Positions 26,610 to 38,038 are shown, counted from the stretch's first letter. The stretch is 64,000 nt of DNA from Saprospiraceae bacterium (GCA_016717655.1 JADKFC010000005.1:186001-250000); one strand, 5' to 3'. Notes: generated by a model from the sequence alone, not told the origin. Translations and numbers: made by a program.

Positions 26610-29600
26610 TTAGCGGGAAAGCAAGGCACAGGAGTCGTTGTTTTTAATAACCAGGTACTGCGTCTTGCCATTGACTTGAATAGGCAGAATTTTTTTAATC
26701 GCCCCTTTCAGCAATAGTCCCTGAAGGTGCTGGTACTTTGGCTCCTTACCCGTTGTTGTAAGGATGCCCCCAAAATCGGCATCGTACCGGCCAATCTGCA
26801 CATTGCTATTGTACTTGTTCATGCCAATCAGCCATTCATTTTTACCAAGGTTGACAGCCGCTGTCAAAGGTGCATATTGCATATTGGAAGGCAGGGCAGA
26901 AGCGCTGTATTGACCCTTGGCTTGCTGATAAATAATCATATTGGCAAATTGATCCGCTTCCATTTTTTGTGCCTTTTTGAGGTCGTAAAATGAAAGGATA
27001 TCTTCGAGATCTGCCTTGGCAAAATCGCTGGCCTTCAGGAATTTTTTTCTTTACCGGAGGCAACTTCTTTTCCAATTCTGTCTTGTTGGCTAGGGGAATC
27101 TCTCTATCACCAATATAATAGGTTACGATCTGCTCCTTGGTGCCGTTGTTGTCCATGTCGGCATAGTACATGCGCACTGGTTTTTCGGGGCTCGCCTTCA
27201 TTCGGGTATTGAGTCCCTGATTGCCCGCCAATACATCGGGGTCGCCATCGCCATCCAAATCTGAGATCATAAGTGACGACCACCAGCCGTGCCCGCTGTA
27301 TAGCATAGAAGACTTCCATTTACCACCTTCGTTGGTAAACAGTTTAATATCATCCCACTCGCAAGCTGCTACAATGTCAAGGTCTTTATCTCCATCCATG
27401 TCTGTCAATTCTGCGGCGGTGACAAGGCCCAGGTCTTTGAACTCAGGCGCCAATTGGGCTGTCTTGTCTTCAAAAGTACCATTGCCCTTATTGATCAAAA
27501 TATAAGACGAGGCGAAAGCGCCGTATTGATATGGAACGGACCTGCCAAAGAAAATCAAATCGGCATGGCCATCGTTGTTGAGGTCGCCGGTTTTAACGGC
27601 TGAGGCATTCAGTTTTACCTGGCCCAGTGCATCGGCTGCCTTAGTAAAGTTGCCCTTGCCATCATTTAGGTAAAGCCGCGGCCTCATGTAATCGTTTTTA
27701 AGCGAGTATTCATTGCCCCCACTGGCCACTACCAAATCCATGTACCCATCTTTGTTGACATCCACCAACAGAGCATCTGTGTCTTCATAGATAGAATCTG
27801 CATCAAGGGCTTTTTGTGGGCTTTTAACAAATTTGCCATTGGCCTGCTGGAGATAGAGCTCGGGCTTAAAGGTTTTAGAGGCTCCAAAAAATATGTCATC
27901 GCGCTTATCACCATTGACATCTCCTACACAAGCTGCAGGGCCGTCTTCGCCACAGCTAAAGGGCACCAGGGGCTCACGGTGAAATTCTATATAGGGATTC
28001 TCCCGGTGGTGGTAATTTAGTCCTGCATTGGCTGCACCCTCGGTCCATACATTTTTTGCAGAATCGTTTGTTTTGTTTAGCTGGCTGTAATCAAACTTCG
28101 GCAAGCCACTTTGGTAAGCAAGCTTAAAGAGGCTGTCTTTGCCTACAGCTGCCAGTGTGTATGTTTGATCGGGCCAAATCACCCATAGTGAATCGGCTTT
28201 CAGTTGGCCGGTAGCTATGATTACATCTTCCTGGCTGCTAGACTGAAAGCCACGCACCGCATATTGTTCTGCAAAAATTGAGTGGATCCCGCCTTTACGA
28301 TGAGTCGGCTGCCGATGGCATTGATATTGGCTAGCCGGGCCCTTGAGTTGAATCCTTAAAGCCGCTGTATTTTGGGGAGACCTGCGATTCTCATTTTTAT
28401 AGACAAAGGGTTTTTCATTGATGTTGTTGACCACTACATCGAGGTCGCCATCGTTGTCAAAGTCGGCATATGCAGCCCCGCTGCTGTACGAAGGTAGTAC
28501 ATTGTTTACTGCGTTGCTCTTATCCAAAAATTGCAGAGCACCGGATTGAAGGTAAATTTTGTTTTCCAGCTTGAGCTCCGGTATCTTGGCAATGAGGTCG
28601 AGTTCCTTCTGACTGAGTACATTGTGGCTTGTCTTCCACTGCCAGTCCTGGTCGGAAACAAAGTTGATATAATCCAGGTCATTCATGCGTTTGGGAATGC
28701 CATTGGAAATAAACAAATCTTGTTTACCATCTTGGTCCATGTCAAAAAACAGGGGTGACCAAGACCAGTCGGTGGCGTGTATGCCACTGTACATGGCGAT
28801 CTCGCTATAGCTGCCGTTGCCGTTGTTGAGTTGAAGGGCGTTGCGCGAGTATTGATAGTTGTAGCCGTAGTCGAGTTTAAACTTAAAGAGGCTAATGTCT
28901 TCATCGTTTTCTGACCTCTTAAGAATGTCGGGTCTTTCGGGCAACATGTCGAGGGAAATGATTTCATTGAAGCCATCGTTGTTAAGGTCAGCCGCATCTA
29001 CGCCCATAGAGAACCGGCTCGTGTGCATGAGTTGCTCCTCGGTGACATCTTTGAAAGTACCGTTTTTTTGGTTGATGTACAAGTAGTCATTTTCATGAAA
29101 GTCGTTGCCAATGTACAAATCGGGATAACCATCAAGATTGACATCACTGGCCACAACACCAAGACCATAGCCGATAACGGAAGAATGGATGCCCGAGGTT
29201 TTGGTCACATCGGTAAAGTGATTGTTATCGTTTCTCATCAACTTATCACCCGACTGCTCGTGAAAGGTACCCAGGAAAGAAGACCGTTGGCCAAAGGTGC
29301 CATTGTTGTGGGTGGAGTGGTTGAGTTGGTACATATCAAGGTCGCCATCCAGGTCGTAGTCAAAAAACACGGCTTGCGTGCCATACCCTATAAGGTCGAG
29401 TCCATACTGGGCCGATCGTTCTTCATATACAGGTATACCATTTTCTATGGCCTTGCACACATAGAGCTGGTTGTGGCCTTTGAACATATCAAAGGAGCCC
29501 ACCTGGCTGATGTAGAGATCCATCATGCCATCGTTGTTGATGTCTACTACGCTCACCCCATTTGACCAGGCAGCATCCTTTTTGATGCCCGTTTTATTGG

Positions 29601-29919
29601 TTACATCTTTAAATTTAAAATCACCTTCGTTAAGAAACATTTCATTTTCTACCATGTTGCCGGTGAAAAAGATGTCTTTTTTGCCGTCGTTGTTGAAGTC
29701 GGCAATACCTACACCCCCACCGTTGTAAAAATACATGTACTTAAATATGTTCATTTGGGTAGTAAGGTCGAGCTTGTTTTCAAAGTCGAGCCCTGTTTGA
29801 TCACCTGTGAGCAGGGTGAACATGGCTTCGGTCTTTTGCTCTTTTTTGCATGAAAAAAGAATCAATAAAAAAAACAAGCCCCAATATTTTTTCAATGGGT
29901 GTTTATTATCGTTGCGCAT
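26610..29919 (-). CDS. FG-GAP/VCBS repeat lipoprotein with UnbV-type domain (second copy), frameshifts
   Basis: About 1103 residues when repaired. The N-terminus (LKKYWGLFFLLILFSC) has a lipobox; the body consists of many DxNxDGxxD calcium-binding FG-GAP repeats in two groups with an ASPIC/UnbV-like stretch (YAVRGFQSSSQEDVI) between. Three indels: an extra base near 28330 and a missing base at 28273-28277 that cancel each other and garble about 19 residues, and an extra T at 27042-27048 that throws the last 140 residues into another frame, ending at 26610. It overlaps the upstream paralogue by 14 nt. Position after SusC/SusD suggests an outer-surface binding lipoprotein in the SusE/F place; this is inference. 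Confidence 0.85.
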
Positions 29920-32900
29920 ACAATTTGGCTTGGCTGTTGTTGAAAGAGACCATAAACGTTGGGGTTTTTTTGCCTTTGATCAGGTAGGCTGCACGGGCGT
30001 CTCCTCTGAGGTCCAAACCTGCATCGCTGGCCGATAGGTGGGCAAAGGAAGCTCCCTTGTCATTGATGATAACATCGCCACAGTAGCCGTCCAGACGGCC
30101 AAACTGCGGTGCAAATTCTGATCTGTTGCCAATGGGTACAATGTCGGTAAAACCATCTTTATTGACATCCAACAGTACCGCGCTGCTCATATAAGAGGTT
30201 TGGAACTTCTTGGGCAGGGGCCTTACTTCAAACTGCATTTTTCCTTTGTTGATTATTACCACCGAACCAAAGTAGTCAGCCTTCCAGGTCTGTGCCTTAC
30301 TTCTGGTATCGGCCGGGAGCAGATCCTCAATGGTTTTATGAGCATATTCTTCGTGCTTTAGGCTGTTTTTTTTGAGAGAAGGCAGTTGTTCCATAAACTC
30401 TCTTTTCATCATCACCGGACAGTTTCGATCATTAATTTTGCGACTGATGATTTTGTCTACCGTTTTATTGGCATCAAAATCGCCTACCCATAAGGTCAAA
30501 GGGTAATGAGATAAGCCAGAATTTAAGCCCATGTTGCCACAGACCAGGTCTTCGTCGCCATCATTGTCGAGGTCTGCATGCGATACATAAGACCACATGC
30601 CCGAGTATCCCGCCGGCAGGAGTGAAGGGAGTTTGTTTACTTTTTTTCCTTTGAAGGAGAAAGCCTGAATCTCTCCCCAAGCACATGCCACTACCAATTC
30701 ACTTTTTTTGTCACCATCCAGGTCAACCAGGGAAGCGCTGGTAACAAAGCCAGCTTTGGCCAGATCCGGACAAACTGTTTTTGCCACATTCTGGAAGCTA
30801 CCCTTGCCATTGTTTTCGTAGAGATAATTGTCTGGAGCAGCACCGTATTGTTGAGGAAAGGAGCGGCTGCCCACAAATAAATCCATATCGCCATCCATGT
30901 CGTAATCAAAAGGCAGGCAGACCGAGGTATTCATGCCATTGACGGGTAGCGCCCTAGTAGACAGGGTAAATTGATTGGCATTGTTGAGGTAGATCCTATC
31001 CTGCATTTCACGGGTCAGGGGTGGATGGTGATTGCCCCCCGATCCTACAAATAAGTCGAGATCACCGTCGCCATCGGCATCAAAAAAGGCCGCTGCAGTA
31101 TCTTCAAAATCGGTGTATGAAAAAGTGGTGGTATCAGCCCTATAGTTTGATCCGGCAGACCAATACATTAACAGGTCTTTGTCCGCTGGCCCCAACAAAG
31201 ATGTCAGTCTGCCATCTTTGTTGAGGTCGGCTGCTGCAATCGGCGGCCCTTCCTTGCTGAGCATCTCGTGCAAGCCTCTTTCGTAATAAAAATCTACGTG
31301 TTCATCTTCTTTGTGTTTCCATTTACCCGGCAAGGCCACTTGCTGGAAAATAGCCTGTGCTTTTGGAGTCGGCTTAGAAATTTTGGTTCGTTGGGCCGAC
31401 ATCTCTGCTACCAGCAACTGGTTCATCGCAGGCTGGATCCAAACCTGTCTGGTAGCATCCGGCCAGTAGACCACCATTGAATCCACCACTGTATTTTTAC
31501 CAAGGCCAAATACCTGGGTATAATCAACCGAAGATTGAAAGCCACGGGAAGGCATGATTTCTTTGGTATAGCTTTGATCTTTGGCATAGACCACTACCCT
31601 GGCTCCTATAGCAAAGGTATTGGGACTTTGACCTTTTAATCTTACTGAAAAATGTTGAGCTGATTTATTGTTGTTGGTATTGTTTTGATAGACAAAACAA
31701 GGAGCATTGACATTGCTAACGATGAGGTCCAGGTCACCGTCATTGTCGAGGTCACCATAGGCGGCACCATTGGAAAAACCGGGCTGATCAAGGCCCCAAT
31801 CAGATGCTACATCCTGGTATTGCAGGTCTCCCATATTGCGAAACATCTTATTGGGTATGGGTGTAGAAGGCATCAGGCCTACAATGGTATCCAGCTTCTG
31901 TTTTTTACCGCTTAATACCATTTTTTGCATTACTTCATTGGCAAAAAAGTCAATAAAATCCTGATCGATGACATCTTTGTAAATACCGTTACAAACCAGA
32001 AGGTCTTGCCAGCCATCGTTGTCTGCATCAAAGATGAGGGCTCCCCAACTCCAGTCTGATGCTTCGGTGCCGGCCATGTTGGCTATATCGGTAAACTGAC
32101 CATCGCCATTGTTGAGTTGCAGGGTGTTTTGGATATATTGGTAGTAAAATCCTTTAGAAAGTTTCAGGTTAAAAAGGTCATTGCTTTCAAAGGCGGTTGT
32201 TCTTTTGAGTCGAAAATCTTCTGAAGGCAACATATCGGTGGCAAAAATATCGAGCTTGCCGTCGTTATTGATGTCTGCCATGTCTGAGCCCATAGAAGAG
32301 AGACTTATGTGACCCATTCTTTGTTCGAGTTCTTCTTTGAAGCTGCCATTTTTCTGGTTGATGTACAGGTAGTCTTTTTCATAAAAGTCATTGCTGATGT
32401 AGATATCAGGCCATAAATCGCCGTTGACATCGCCTACAGAGATGCCCAGGCCAAAGCCAATCAGACTGCCGTAGATGCCGGCTTTTTGGCTGACATCGGT
32501 AAACTTACCATTGTCATTGCGAAGCAATTTATCACCCCCTCCTTTCAGAAAGTCTTTTACCGCCCAGTCTTCGGCTCTCAGCTCACGTTTGTTGGAGTAG
32601 TTGAGGGTATTGACCGGGATAAAACTATTGTTGAGGATATAGGCATCGAGGTCTCCGTCTTTATCATAGTCAAAAAAAGCAGCATGGGTGGTATACCCTT
32701 TGTCATCAAGGCCATAGGCAGCGGCCTGCTCTGTGAAGGTGAGGTCTTTGTTGTTGATAAAAAGTTGGTTAGCCGTTTCTACACCCGACTGGAAGCCTGC
32801 ATTGCACACATAAATATCCAGCCAGCCATCGCTGTTGATGTCTACCATTACCACGCCAGTGCTCCAATGCACAGTGGTATCAGCAAAGGCCTTGGAAGAA

Positions 32901-33232
32901 ATATCTTCAAATTTCATATCACCCTTGTTGAGGTAGAGCTTATTGACGGCCCTATTGGCAGTCATAAAAACATCAGAAAGTCCGTCGTTATTGATGTCGC
33001 CGATGGCCACACCCCCGCCATTGTAAAAATTGCGGTAGTTAAAAATGTTGAACTTATCGGTGTTTTCCACCTGGTTGGTAAAATCTATGCCTGTCTGGCT
33101 GCTATCGAGAAGAGAGAACAGGGTGTTGCCGGTAGATTTTGATGAATGTTGTTGATCATTGTTACAGGACAACAGCAAGGCAACGGGTGCGAGGAATAAA
33201 AAAAGCCGTTTCAATGTATAGGGTTTAAACAA
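29906..33232 (-). CDS. FG-GAP/VCBS repeat lipoprotein with UnbV-type domain (first copy)
   Basis: 1108 residues. No ATG precedes the signal sequence: the possible starts are TTG 33232 (overlapping the T-run of a terminator hairpin) or TTG 33214, which gives the more usual MKRLFLFLAPVALLLSC lipoprotein signal. The body has many DxNxDGxxD repeats (DFTNQVENTDKFNIFNY region, then FG-GAP blades), a central MPSRGFQSSVDYTQVFGLG UnbV-like block, and further blades. It is a clear paralogue of the next gene, with which it overlaps by 14 nt. Likely surface-exposed calcium-binding propeller lipoprotein in the SusCD operon. Confidence 0.88.
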   Translation of the reverse strand: MFKPYTLKRLFLFLAPVALLLSCNNDQQHSSKSTGNTLFSLLDSSQTGIDFTNQVENTDKFNIFNYRNFYNGGGVAIGDINNDGLSDVFMTANRAVNKLYLNKGDMKFEDISSKAFADTTVHWSTGVVMVDINSDGWLDIYVCNAGFQSGVETANQLFINNKDLTFTEQAAAYGLDDKGYTTHAAFFDYDKDGDLDAYILNNSFIPVNTLNYSNKRELRAEDWAVKDFLKGGGDKLLRNDNGKFTDVSQKAGIYGSLIGFGLGISVGDVNGDLWPDIYISNDFYEKDYLYINQKNGSFKEELEQRMGHISLSSMGSDMADINNDGKLDIFATDMLPSEDFRLKRTTAFESNDLFNLKLSKGFYYQYIQNTLQLNNGDGQFTDIANMAGTEASDWSWGALIFDADNDGWQDLLVCNGIYKDVIDQDFIDFFANEVMQKMVLSGKKQKLDTIVGLMPSTPIPNKMFRNMGDLQYQDVASDWGLDQPGFSNGAAYGDLDNDGDLDLIVSNVNAPCFVYQNNTNNNKSAQHFSVRLKGQSPNTFAIGARVVVYAKDQSYTKEIMPSRGFQSSVDYTQVFGLGKNTVVDSMVVYWPDATRQVWIQPAMNQLLVAEMSAQRTKISKPTPKAQAIFQQVALPGKWKHKEDEHVDFYYERGLHEMLSKEGPPIAAADLNKDGRLTSLLGPADKDLLMYWSAGSNYRADTTTFSYTDFEDTAAAFFDADGDGDLDLFVGSGGNHHPPLTREMQDRIYLNNANQFTLSTRALPVNGMNTSVCLPFDYDMDGDMDLFVGSRSFPQQYGAAPDNYLYENNGKGSFQNVAKTVCPDLAKAGFVTSASLVDLDGDKKSELVVACAWGEIQAFSFKGKKVNKLPSLLPAGYSGMWSYVSHADLDNDGDEDLVCGNMGLNSGLSHYPLTLWVGDFDANKTVDKIISRKINDRNCPVMMKREFMEQLPSLKKNSLKHEEYAHKTIEDLLPADTRSKAQTWKADYFGSVVIINKGKMQFEVRPLPKKFQTSYMSSAVLLDVNKDGFTDIVPIGNRSEFAPQFGRLDGYCGDVIINDKGASFAHLSASDAGLDLRGDARAAYLIKGKKTPTFMVSFNNSQAKLYAQR

Positions 33233-33255
33233 AAAAGGGGAGCAAAACGCTCCCC
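33231..33255 (-). terminator. Terminator hairpin inside the SusCD operon
   Basis: On the minus strand GGGGAGC and GCTCCCC pair around a 5-nt loop, followed by six T (33231-33236). It sits between the SusD stop (33279) and the first FG-GAP lipoprotein, where it could reduce downstream transcription. Confidence 0.75.
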
Positions 33256-33278
33256 CGTAAAATTAGAATTTTTAACCA

Positions 33279-34784
33279 TTAATAGCCAGGATTCTGCTGC
33301 AAATTTGGATTTGAAGCAAGAGATTGAGTTGGAATTGGGAACAATAGTCTTTCTTTGCCGGAAGCTGATTTTTCTTCCCACGCTGCTAAGTACTTACCGA
33401 AACGGATCAGGTCTGTTCTCCTGTGTCCTTCCCAATACAATTCTCTACCTCTTTCCGCTAATAAGTTATCTGTCGTGAGAGCAGCAAGCGGAGATGCACC
33501 TCTCTTCGTTCTAATTTGGTTTACGATGTCAAGGGCACCGGCAGCGTTGCCTGTGCGCAACATAGCTTCTGCTTTCATCAACAATACGTCTGCATACCTG
33601 TAGTATACATAGTCATTGTCGCAGTTGTCACCACTCTTGTAATCGATAGGGTATTTGATAACCCTGATACCTGTGATTTCAAGATTGTCGCCAGATTCTT
33701 TGATGGCTACTTCTTTGGTGAAAGAAAGAGGGTTGCCTTTTCTATCTTTAAGTGCCTCTCCTTTTTCGTTGAACTGCTGTCCAAAAAGGAAACCTGCATT
33801 GATACCTGATACATCAGTCATACCAGTGTATGAACTTTTTTTCCTCATATCACTGTCTTCGAATGAAGCATAAAGGTCACCTAAAGTAGTAAAGCCATTC
33901 CAACCTGAAGGATTTTGGTTGTAGTGCAGGGTACAGAACCATCTTGACCTTACGTTGCCTGAAGAAACACCGCCTACGTTTTCAGCAGTCCAGATGTTTT
34001 CTTTACCCACAACATCGTTGTTTGGAGCGAAGTTATCAAAATAGTTGTCTGCCAACTGATATTTGCCTGAACCAATGATCTGATCTGCAATGGTAGCTAC
34101 TGCATTCATGTCAGCAGCAGCAAAGGTAGGTGTCTCTCTGTTGAGGAAAGCTCCTTTGTTAAGCAGGGCCTTCATTTTCAAAACACGTGCAGCATCTTTG
34201 TTGGCACGGTTTGCAGGAGCTGCAGGCAAGTCATTGATGATGGCGTCCATTTCTGAAACCACAAAGTCAACTACTTCCTGAGGACCCAAAACCCGAGCAT
34301 CTTCAAGCAGAGATGAACCAGCTTCGCGGAAAGGCACCTGGCCCCATCCGTCCAATACTGACAACATTACATAAGCTCTCAGGTACCTTGCTTCCGCAGC
34401 TTGCTGTGGAGTAGGGTCAAACTGAAGCAAATTGGTAGTTGAATAAACTACCTGCAACAATTCACTGAATGTGCTGGTCAAAAAGGAGTGGTCTGCTGTC
34501 CATGTGTGGGCGTGCAGTGACCTCCAAATACCATTGTCATCCCAGTCTGGTCCACGGGTTGGGCCCATGGCAGCATCTGTAGTGTGCTCCTGTGCTGCCC
34601 AGAACCTGGATTGATCCTGATACGGTAACTTTAAACCATCGTAGGCAGCCTGTAATAAGGCGTCTACTTTAACAAGCTCAGAGGCTTGATCTTTTGTCAG
34701 GTCTTCCCTCAGTTCTTCTTTCAGATCTGTACAGGTCTGAAAGCTGAAGCCCACCATCAACAATAAGATTATTTTGTATTTCAT
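33279..34784 (-). CDS. SusD/RagB family nutrient-binding lipoprotein
   Basis: 501 residues. The signal peptide ends in a lipobox (FSFQTC). The chain shows the RagB/SusD style: early TPR-like helices (AEARYLRAYVMLSVLDGWGQVPF), NKDAARVLKMKALLNKG, and the conserved end YVYYRYADVLLMKAEAMLRTGN, NQIRTKRGASPL, ERGRELYWEGHRRTDLIRFGKY. SusD caps the SusC barrel at the outer surface and captures its substrate. It lies 18 nt after susC in the same direction. No polysaccharide-degrading enzyme is present in the operon, so the substrate cannot be guessed. Confidence 0.95.
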   Translation of the reverse strand: MKYKIILLLMVGFSFQTCTDLKEELREDLTKDQASELVKVDALLQAAYDGLKLPYQDQSRFWAAQEHTTDAAMGPTRGPDWDDNGIWRSLHAHTWTADHSFLTSTFSELLQVVYSTTNLLQFDPTPQQAAEARYLRAYVMLSVLDGWGQVPFREAGSSLLEDARVLGPQEVVDFVVSEMDAIINDLPAAPANRANKDAARVLKMKALLNKGAFLNRETPTFAAADMNAVATIADQIIGSGKYQLADNYFDNFAPNNDVVGKENIWTAENVGGVSSGNVRSRWFCTLHYNQNPSGWNGFTTLGDLYASFEDSDMRKKSSYTGMTDVSGINAGFLFGQQFNEKGEALKDRKGNPLSFTKEVAIKESGDNLEITGIRVIKYPIDYKSGDNCDNDYVYYRYADVLLMKAEAMLRTGNAAGALDIVNQIRTKRGASPLAALTTDNLLAERGRELYWEGHRRTDLIRFGKYLAAWEEKSASGKERLLFPIPTQSLASNPNLQQNPGY

Positions 34785-34802
34785 GATGATATGATTTTTT
34801 TA

Positions 34803-37760
34803 TTAGAATGAAACATTAAGTCCAAAAATGAATGATTTTGCAGATGGATACGGAATGTATTCGATACCTGATGATGGTACACCATTTCTCAAGTTAACTG
34901 TGTTTACTTCCGGATCAAAGCCGCTATAGTCAGTTATGATCAAAAGGTTTTGACCTGTCAATGACAATCTAACGTTTGAAAGTTTGGAAACCTTACCTAA
35001 ATTATAAGAAAGTGTAGCATTGGCCAATTTGATAAAGTCACCATCTTCAATGTATCTTGAAGAAGAAGTGATTGGGTTGGCAATGCTTTCTTTAATATCA
35101 CCTTCCAACAAGCTAGCATCGATGTTTCTGCTACCTAAGTTACCAATAGGCAATACCGACATAGCTGTGTTGTTGAACAATTGGTGGCCATAAGCACCAT
35201 TCCAATTCATGTTAAAGCTCAATTTACCTAAGTCTAGACCTGTTGAAATACCTACAATTACATTGGCATTTGGATCTCCTCCTGCTACAAAAGTATCTCC
35301 ACCATCGGTGTATTCACTGTTGCCAGTTTCATCCAAACCAAGATATTCTCTAACAAAGAAGGTATTCAAAGGATATCCGTTTTTCATTTCCTGTACGTAG
35401 GCTCCTGAAGATCCTTGTCCGAAAAGGTCACCGGTAAGGATGGGGGGACCAGTGTAATTTCTGAATTCATTGTTAAGGAATGAGATGTTTCCACCTAAGG
35501 TCCAAACCAGGTTTTCTTTGTTGATGATCTGTGCATTCAAGCCAATTTCCACACCTGTGTTGGCAACTTCGCCATTGATGTTTTTCCATGCTCTAACGGC
35601 AGGACCAGGCTCAGATACAGAAGGATCCAATAACAAATCATTGGTTACCCTATTGTAGTAATCAATACTACCTGTAACTCTGTTATTCAAAATACCGAAA
35701 TCCAAACCAAAGTTGAGGGTTGTAGATGACTCCCACTTCAAGTCAGGGTTGGCTACGTTTTCAAGAATTGAACCGCCGTTTTCTGTGAGGGTATATCTTT
35801 CCTGAGCAGAACCTGCAGGGAATTCCTGGTTGCCGGTTTTACCCCAACCCAAACGAAGTTTCAAGTCGCTGATGTTGTCGTTGTCAGCCAAAAAGTCTTC
35901 TGACTTGATGTTCCATGAAGCACCAATGGATGGGAAAATTCCGTATTTGTTGTTTTCTCCAAATTTTGAAGAACCATCTGCTCTCAAAGTAGCTGTCAGA
36001 TTGTACTTGCCTTTGTATCCAAAGGTGGCTCTTCCAAAATAAGATTGAAGTTCACTGATGGGATCAGCATAAGAAATAAAACGTTTGTTGGCATTGCTTG
36101 CATTCTGGATTGCGTTGGTATTGTCGTTATCTGGAACGGCAAAACCTCTACCTGCCAAAGCGTAACCACTGAAGTCAAACTTTTGATACTCATAACCTCC
36201 AACAAAATCAAAAGCCAAATCTTCTGAAATGGGTTTGTTGTAAGTCAGTGTATGTGAATGAATGGTAGAAAGTAGTTCGTTATTGGCAAATCCAGCCCAA
36301 CCTAGGTCTGTAATACCTTGTACGTTTACATTTCCTGAAATATTACCTCTGGTATTACCTACACCATAATTGATACCTAAACGGTAACGGTAAATGAGGT
36401 TGTCAGTAATGTTCCAGTAAGGTGAGATATTGGCAAGTGTAGTTGTTGTTTTAGCCAATTCATATTGACCATCTAAAAGATTTAGAGGGTTGATGGTTGT
36501 TTCACCTACCAAAGAATTGTTTTTGGCTGTAGTGAATTCGCCAGTCGCTGTAGTAAGTGGAACGGTTGGGTTCCACTGTAATGCCTGCGCAATCAAATTG
36601 CCTGTAAAACCTGCATTGGTTGAAATTGGTGCAATGTCTTCAATGGTCTGGCTGGCAATCAACAAGGCATCAATTCCTATTTTGCCATCCAACATTTTGA
36701 AGTTAGAGTTGAAAGAGGCGGTATACCTTTTCAAACCTGAATCTTTAATAATACCTTCAATATCCTGGTATCCACCTGAAAAGCGATAAGTTGCTGTCTC
36801 AGATCCACCACCAATTGAAACGTTATAATTTTGGGTAATACCACTTCTGGTAATTTGGTCAAAAGCATCCACATTTCCTTTACCATCTCCAGATGTAAGA
36901 CCATATTTGGTCAAAGCACCTCTGTATTCATCAGCTGTTAATACATCGTACTTTTTAAGTACTGAGCTGGTACCGAGACTAACACCAAAATCTACTTTAG
37001 GTGTCCCTGCTTTTGCTTTTTTTGTTGTAATCAAAATTACACCATTGGAAGCCCTTGATCCATAAATGGCGGCTGATGATGCATCTTTTAACACATCAAT
37101 GTTGGCAATGTCTGAAGGGTTAAGGAAGTTCAATGGGTTGGAACTTGCAATAGCACCTATGTCTGTTGCCAAAAGGCCTGCTTTGGCGGTACGACCGTCC
37201 AAAGGCACACCATCGATAACATACAATGGATTGGCACCAGCTCTGATGGAGTTGTTACCACGGATTTTAACAGTTGCCTGACCTCCCGGCTGACCGCTGT
37301 TGTTAATAATGTTTACACCCGCAACCCTGTTTTGCAACAACTGGTCGGCGGATGTTACGATTCCCTGGTTGAAGTCTTTTTCTTTGAGTGAAGCCACCGA
37401 ACCGGTAACGTCTCTCTTTTTCTGTGAACCGTAACCTACGATCACAACTTCATCCAAAACAGAACCTTCTGCTAGGGAAATGTCGATATTGCCGGATGTT
37501 CCAACAACAACTTCCTGGTTGGCATATCCTGTGTAAGAAAAAACGAGGGTAGATCCTTCAGCTACGCTGAGCGAATACATACCATCGAGGTCGGTAATGG
37601 TACCATTAGAGGTGCCCTTTACCAAGATGTTGGCCCCAATTAAAGGGTCACCGGTTTTGTCGTCGGTTACCTTACCTGATACAGTACGCTGCGCGTACGT
37701 AGAGGAAGCCCCTAGGACAAATACCAAAAGAAACATAAGTTGTGTTAATGTTCTCTTCAT
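34803..37760 (-). CDS. SusC/RagA family TonB-linked outer-membrane transporter
   Basis: 985 residues. Signal peptide, a carboxypeptidase-like beta domain (VSGKVTDDKTGDPLIGANILVKG, about 28-110), the SusC TonB-box region (DEVVIVGYGSQKKRDVTGSV), plug domain (ADQLLQNRVAGVNIINNSGQPGG, SIRAGANPLYVIDGVPLDG), then a 22-strand type barrel ending in Phe (FGLNVSF). It imports a ligand through the outer membrane using TonB energy together with SusD. First gene of the operon; the regulator LacI is divergent, 332 nt away. Confidence 0.96.
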   Translation of the reverse strand: MKRTLTQLMFLLVFVLGASSTYAQRTVSGKVTDDKTGDPLIGANILVKGTSNGTITDLDGMYSLSVAEGSTLVFSYTGYANQEVVVGTSGNIDISLAEGSVLDEVVIVGYGSQKKRDVTGSVASLKEKDFNQGIVTSADQLLQNRVAGVNIINNSGQPGGQATVKIRGNNSIRAGANPLYVIDGVPLDGRTAKAGLLATDIGAIASSNPLNFLNPSDIANIDVLKDASSAAIYGSRASNGVILITTKKAKAGTPKVDFGVSLGTSSVLKKYDVLTADEYRGALTKYGLTSGDGKGNVDAFDQITRSGITQNYNVSIGGGSETATYRFSGGYQDIEGIIKDSGLKRYTASFNSNFKMLDGKIGIDALLIASQTIEDIAPISTNAGFTGNLIAQALQWNPTVPLTTATGEFTTAKNNSLVGETTINPLNLLDGQYELAKTTTTLANISPYWNITDNLIYRYRLGINYGVGNTRGNISGNVNVQGITDLGWAGFANNELLSTIHSHTLTYNKPISEDLAFDFVGGYEYQKFDFSGYALAGRGFAVPDNDNTNAIQNASNANKRFISYADPISELQSYFGRATFGYKGKYNLTATLRADGSSKFGENNKYGIFPSIGASWNIKSEDFLADNDNISDLKLRLGWGKTGNQEFPAGSAQERYTLTENGGSILENVANPDLKWESSTTLNFGLDFGILNNRVTGSIDYYNRVTNDLLLDPSVSEPGPAVRAWKNINGEVANTGVEIGLNAQIINKENLVWTLGGNISFLNNEFRNYTGPPILTGDLFGQGSSGAYVQEMKNGYPLNTFFVREYLGLDETGNSEYTDGGDTFVAGGDPNANVIVGISTGLDLGKLSFNMNWNGAYGHQLFNNTAMSVLPIGNLGSRNIDASLLEGDIKESIANPITSSSRYIEDGDFIKLANATLSYNLGKVSKLSNVRLSLTGQNLLIITDYSGFDPEVNTVNLRNGVPSSGIEYIPYPSAKSFIFGLNVSF

Positions 37761-38038
37761 GTGGCTTTGACGATTTTGATTTAGTTAATTAGAAAGTTAT
37801 TCATAAAACACTTGCGTGTTGGTAATGCCTCTCGTAATATTTTGTTTTCCAAAAAGTTATAGAAAATATTGTCGGTCAGACATCAATTTTAACATAACGT
37901 TATAAAATTAATATTCGCTTCCTGACTGTTTTAATAATATTAATTTTCTAATATTCTTGTTTTTATGATATTTCCTATCCCTACTATTGGATTAGCAATG
38001 ATAGGTATTATTTAAATGTTAACAAATTAAAAATAAGT
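37761..38038. promoter_or_regulatory. SusC upstream region with possible operators
   Basis: AT-rich 278 nt between SusC and the LacI operator. It contains a near-consensus minus-strand -7 box TAACTTTC (37792-37799), a broken inverted repeat AACAC/GTGTT (37807-37820) just upstream of it, and a 10-bp palindrome ATAACGTTAT (37894-37903) sharing the AACGTT core of the LacI operator. Functions are inferred. Confidence 0.35.

Noticed and set aside
29023..29565. 180-residue open frame antisense to the second FG-GAP gene
   Set aside because: Also a shadow of the repeat coding sequence.
32486..33142. 218-residue open frame antisense to the FG-GAP gene
   Set aside because: Mirror of the Asp/Asn-rich repeats; the sense frame has full FG-GAP motifs.
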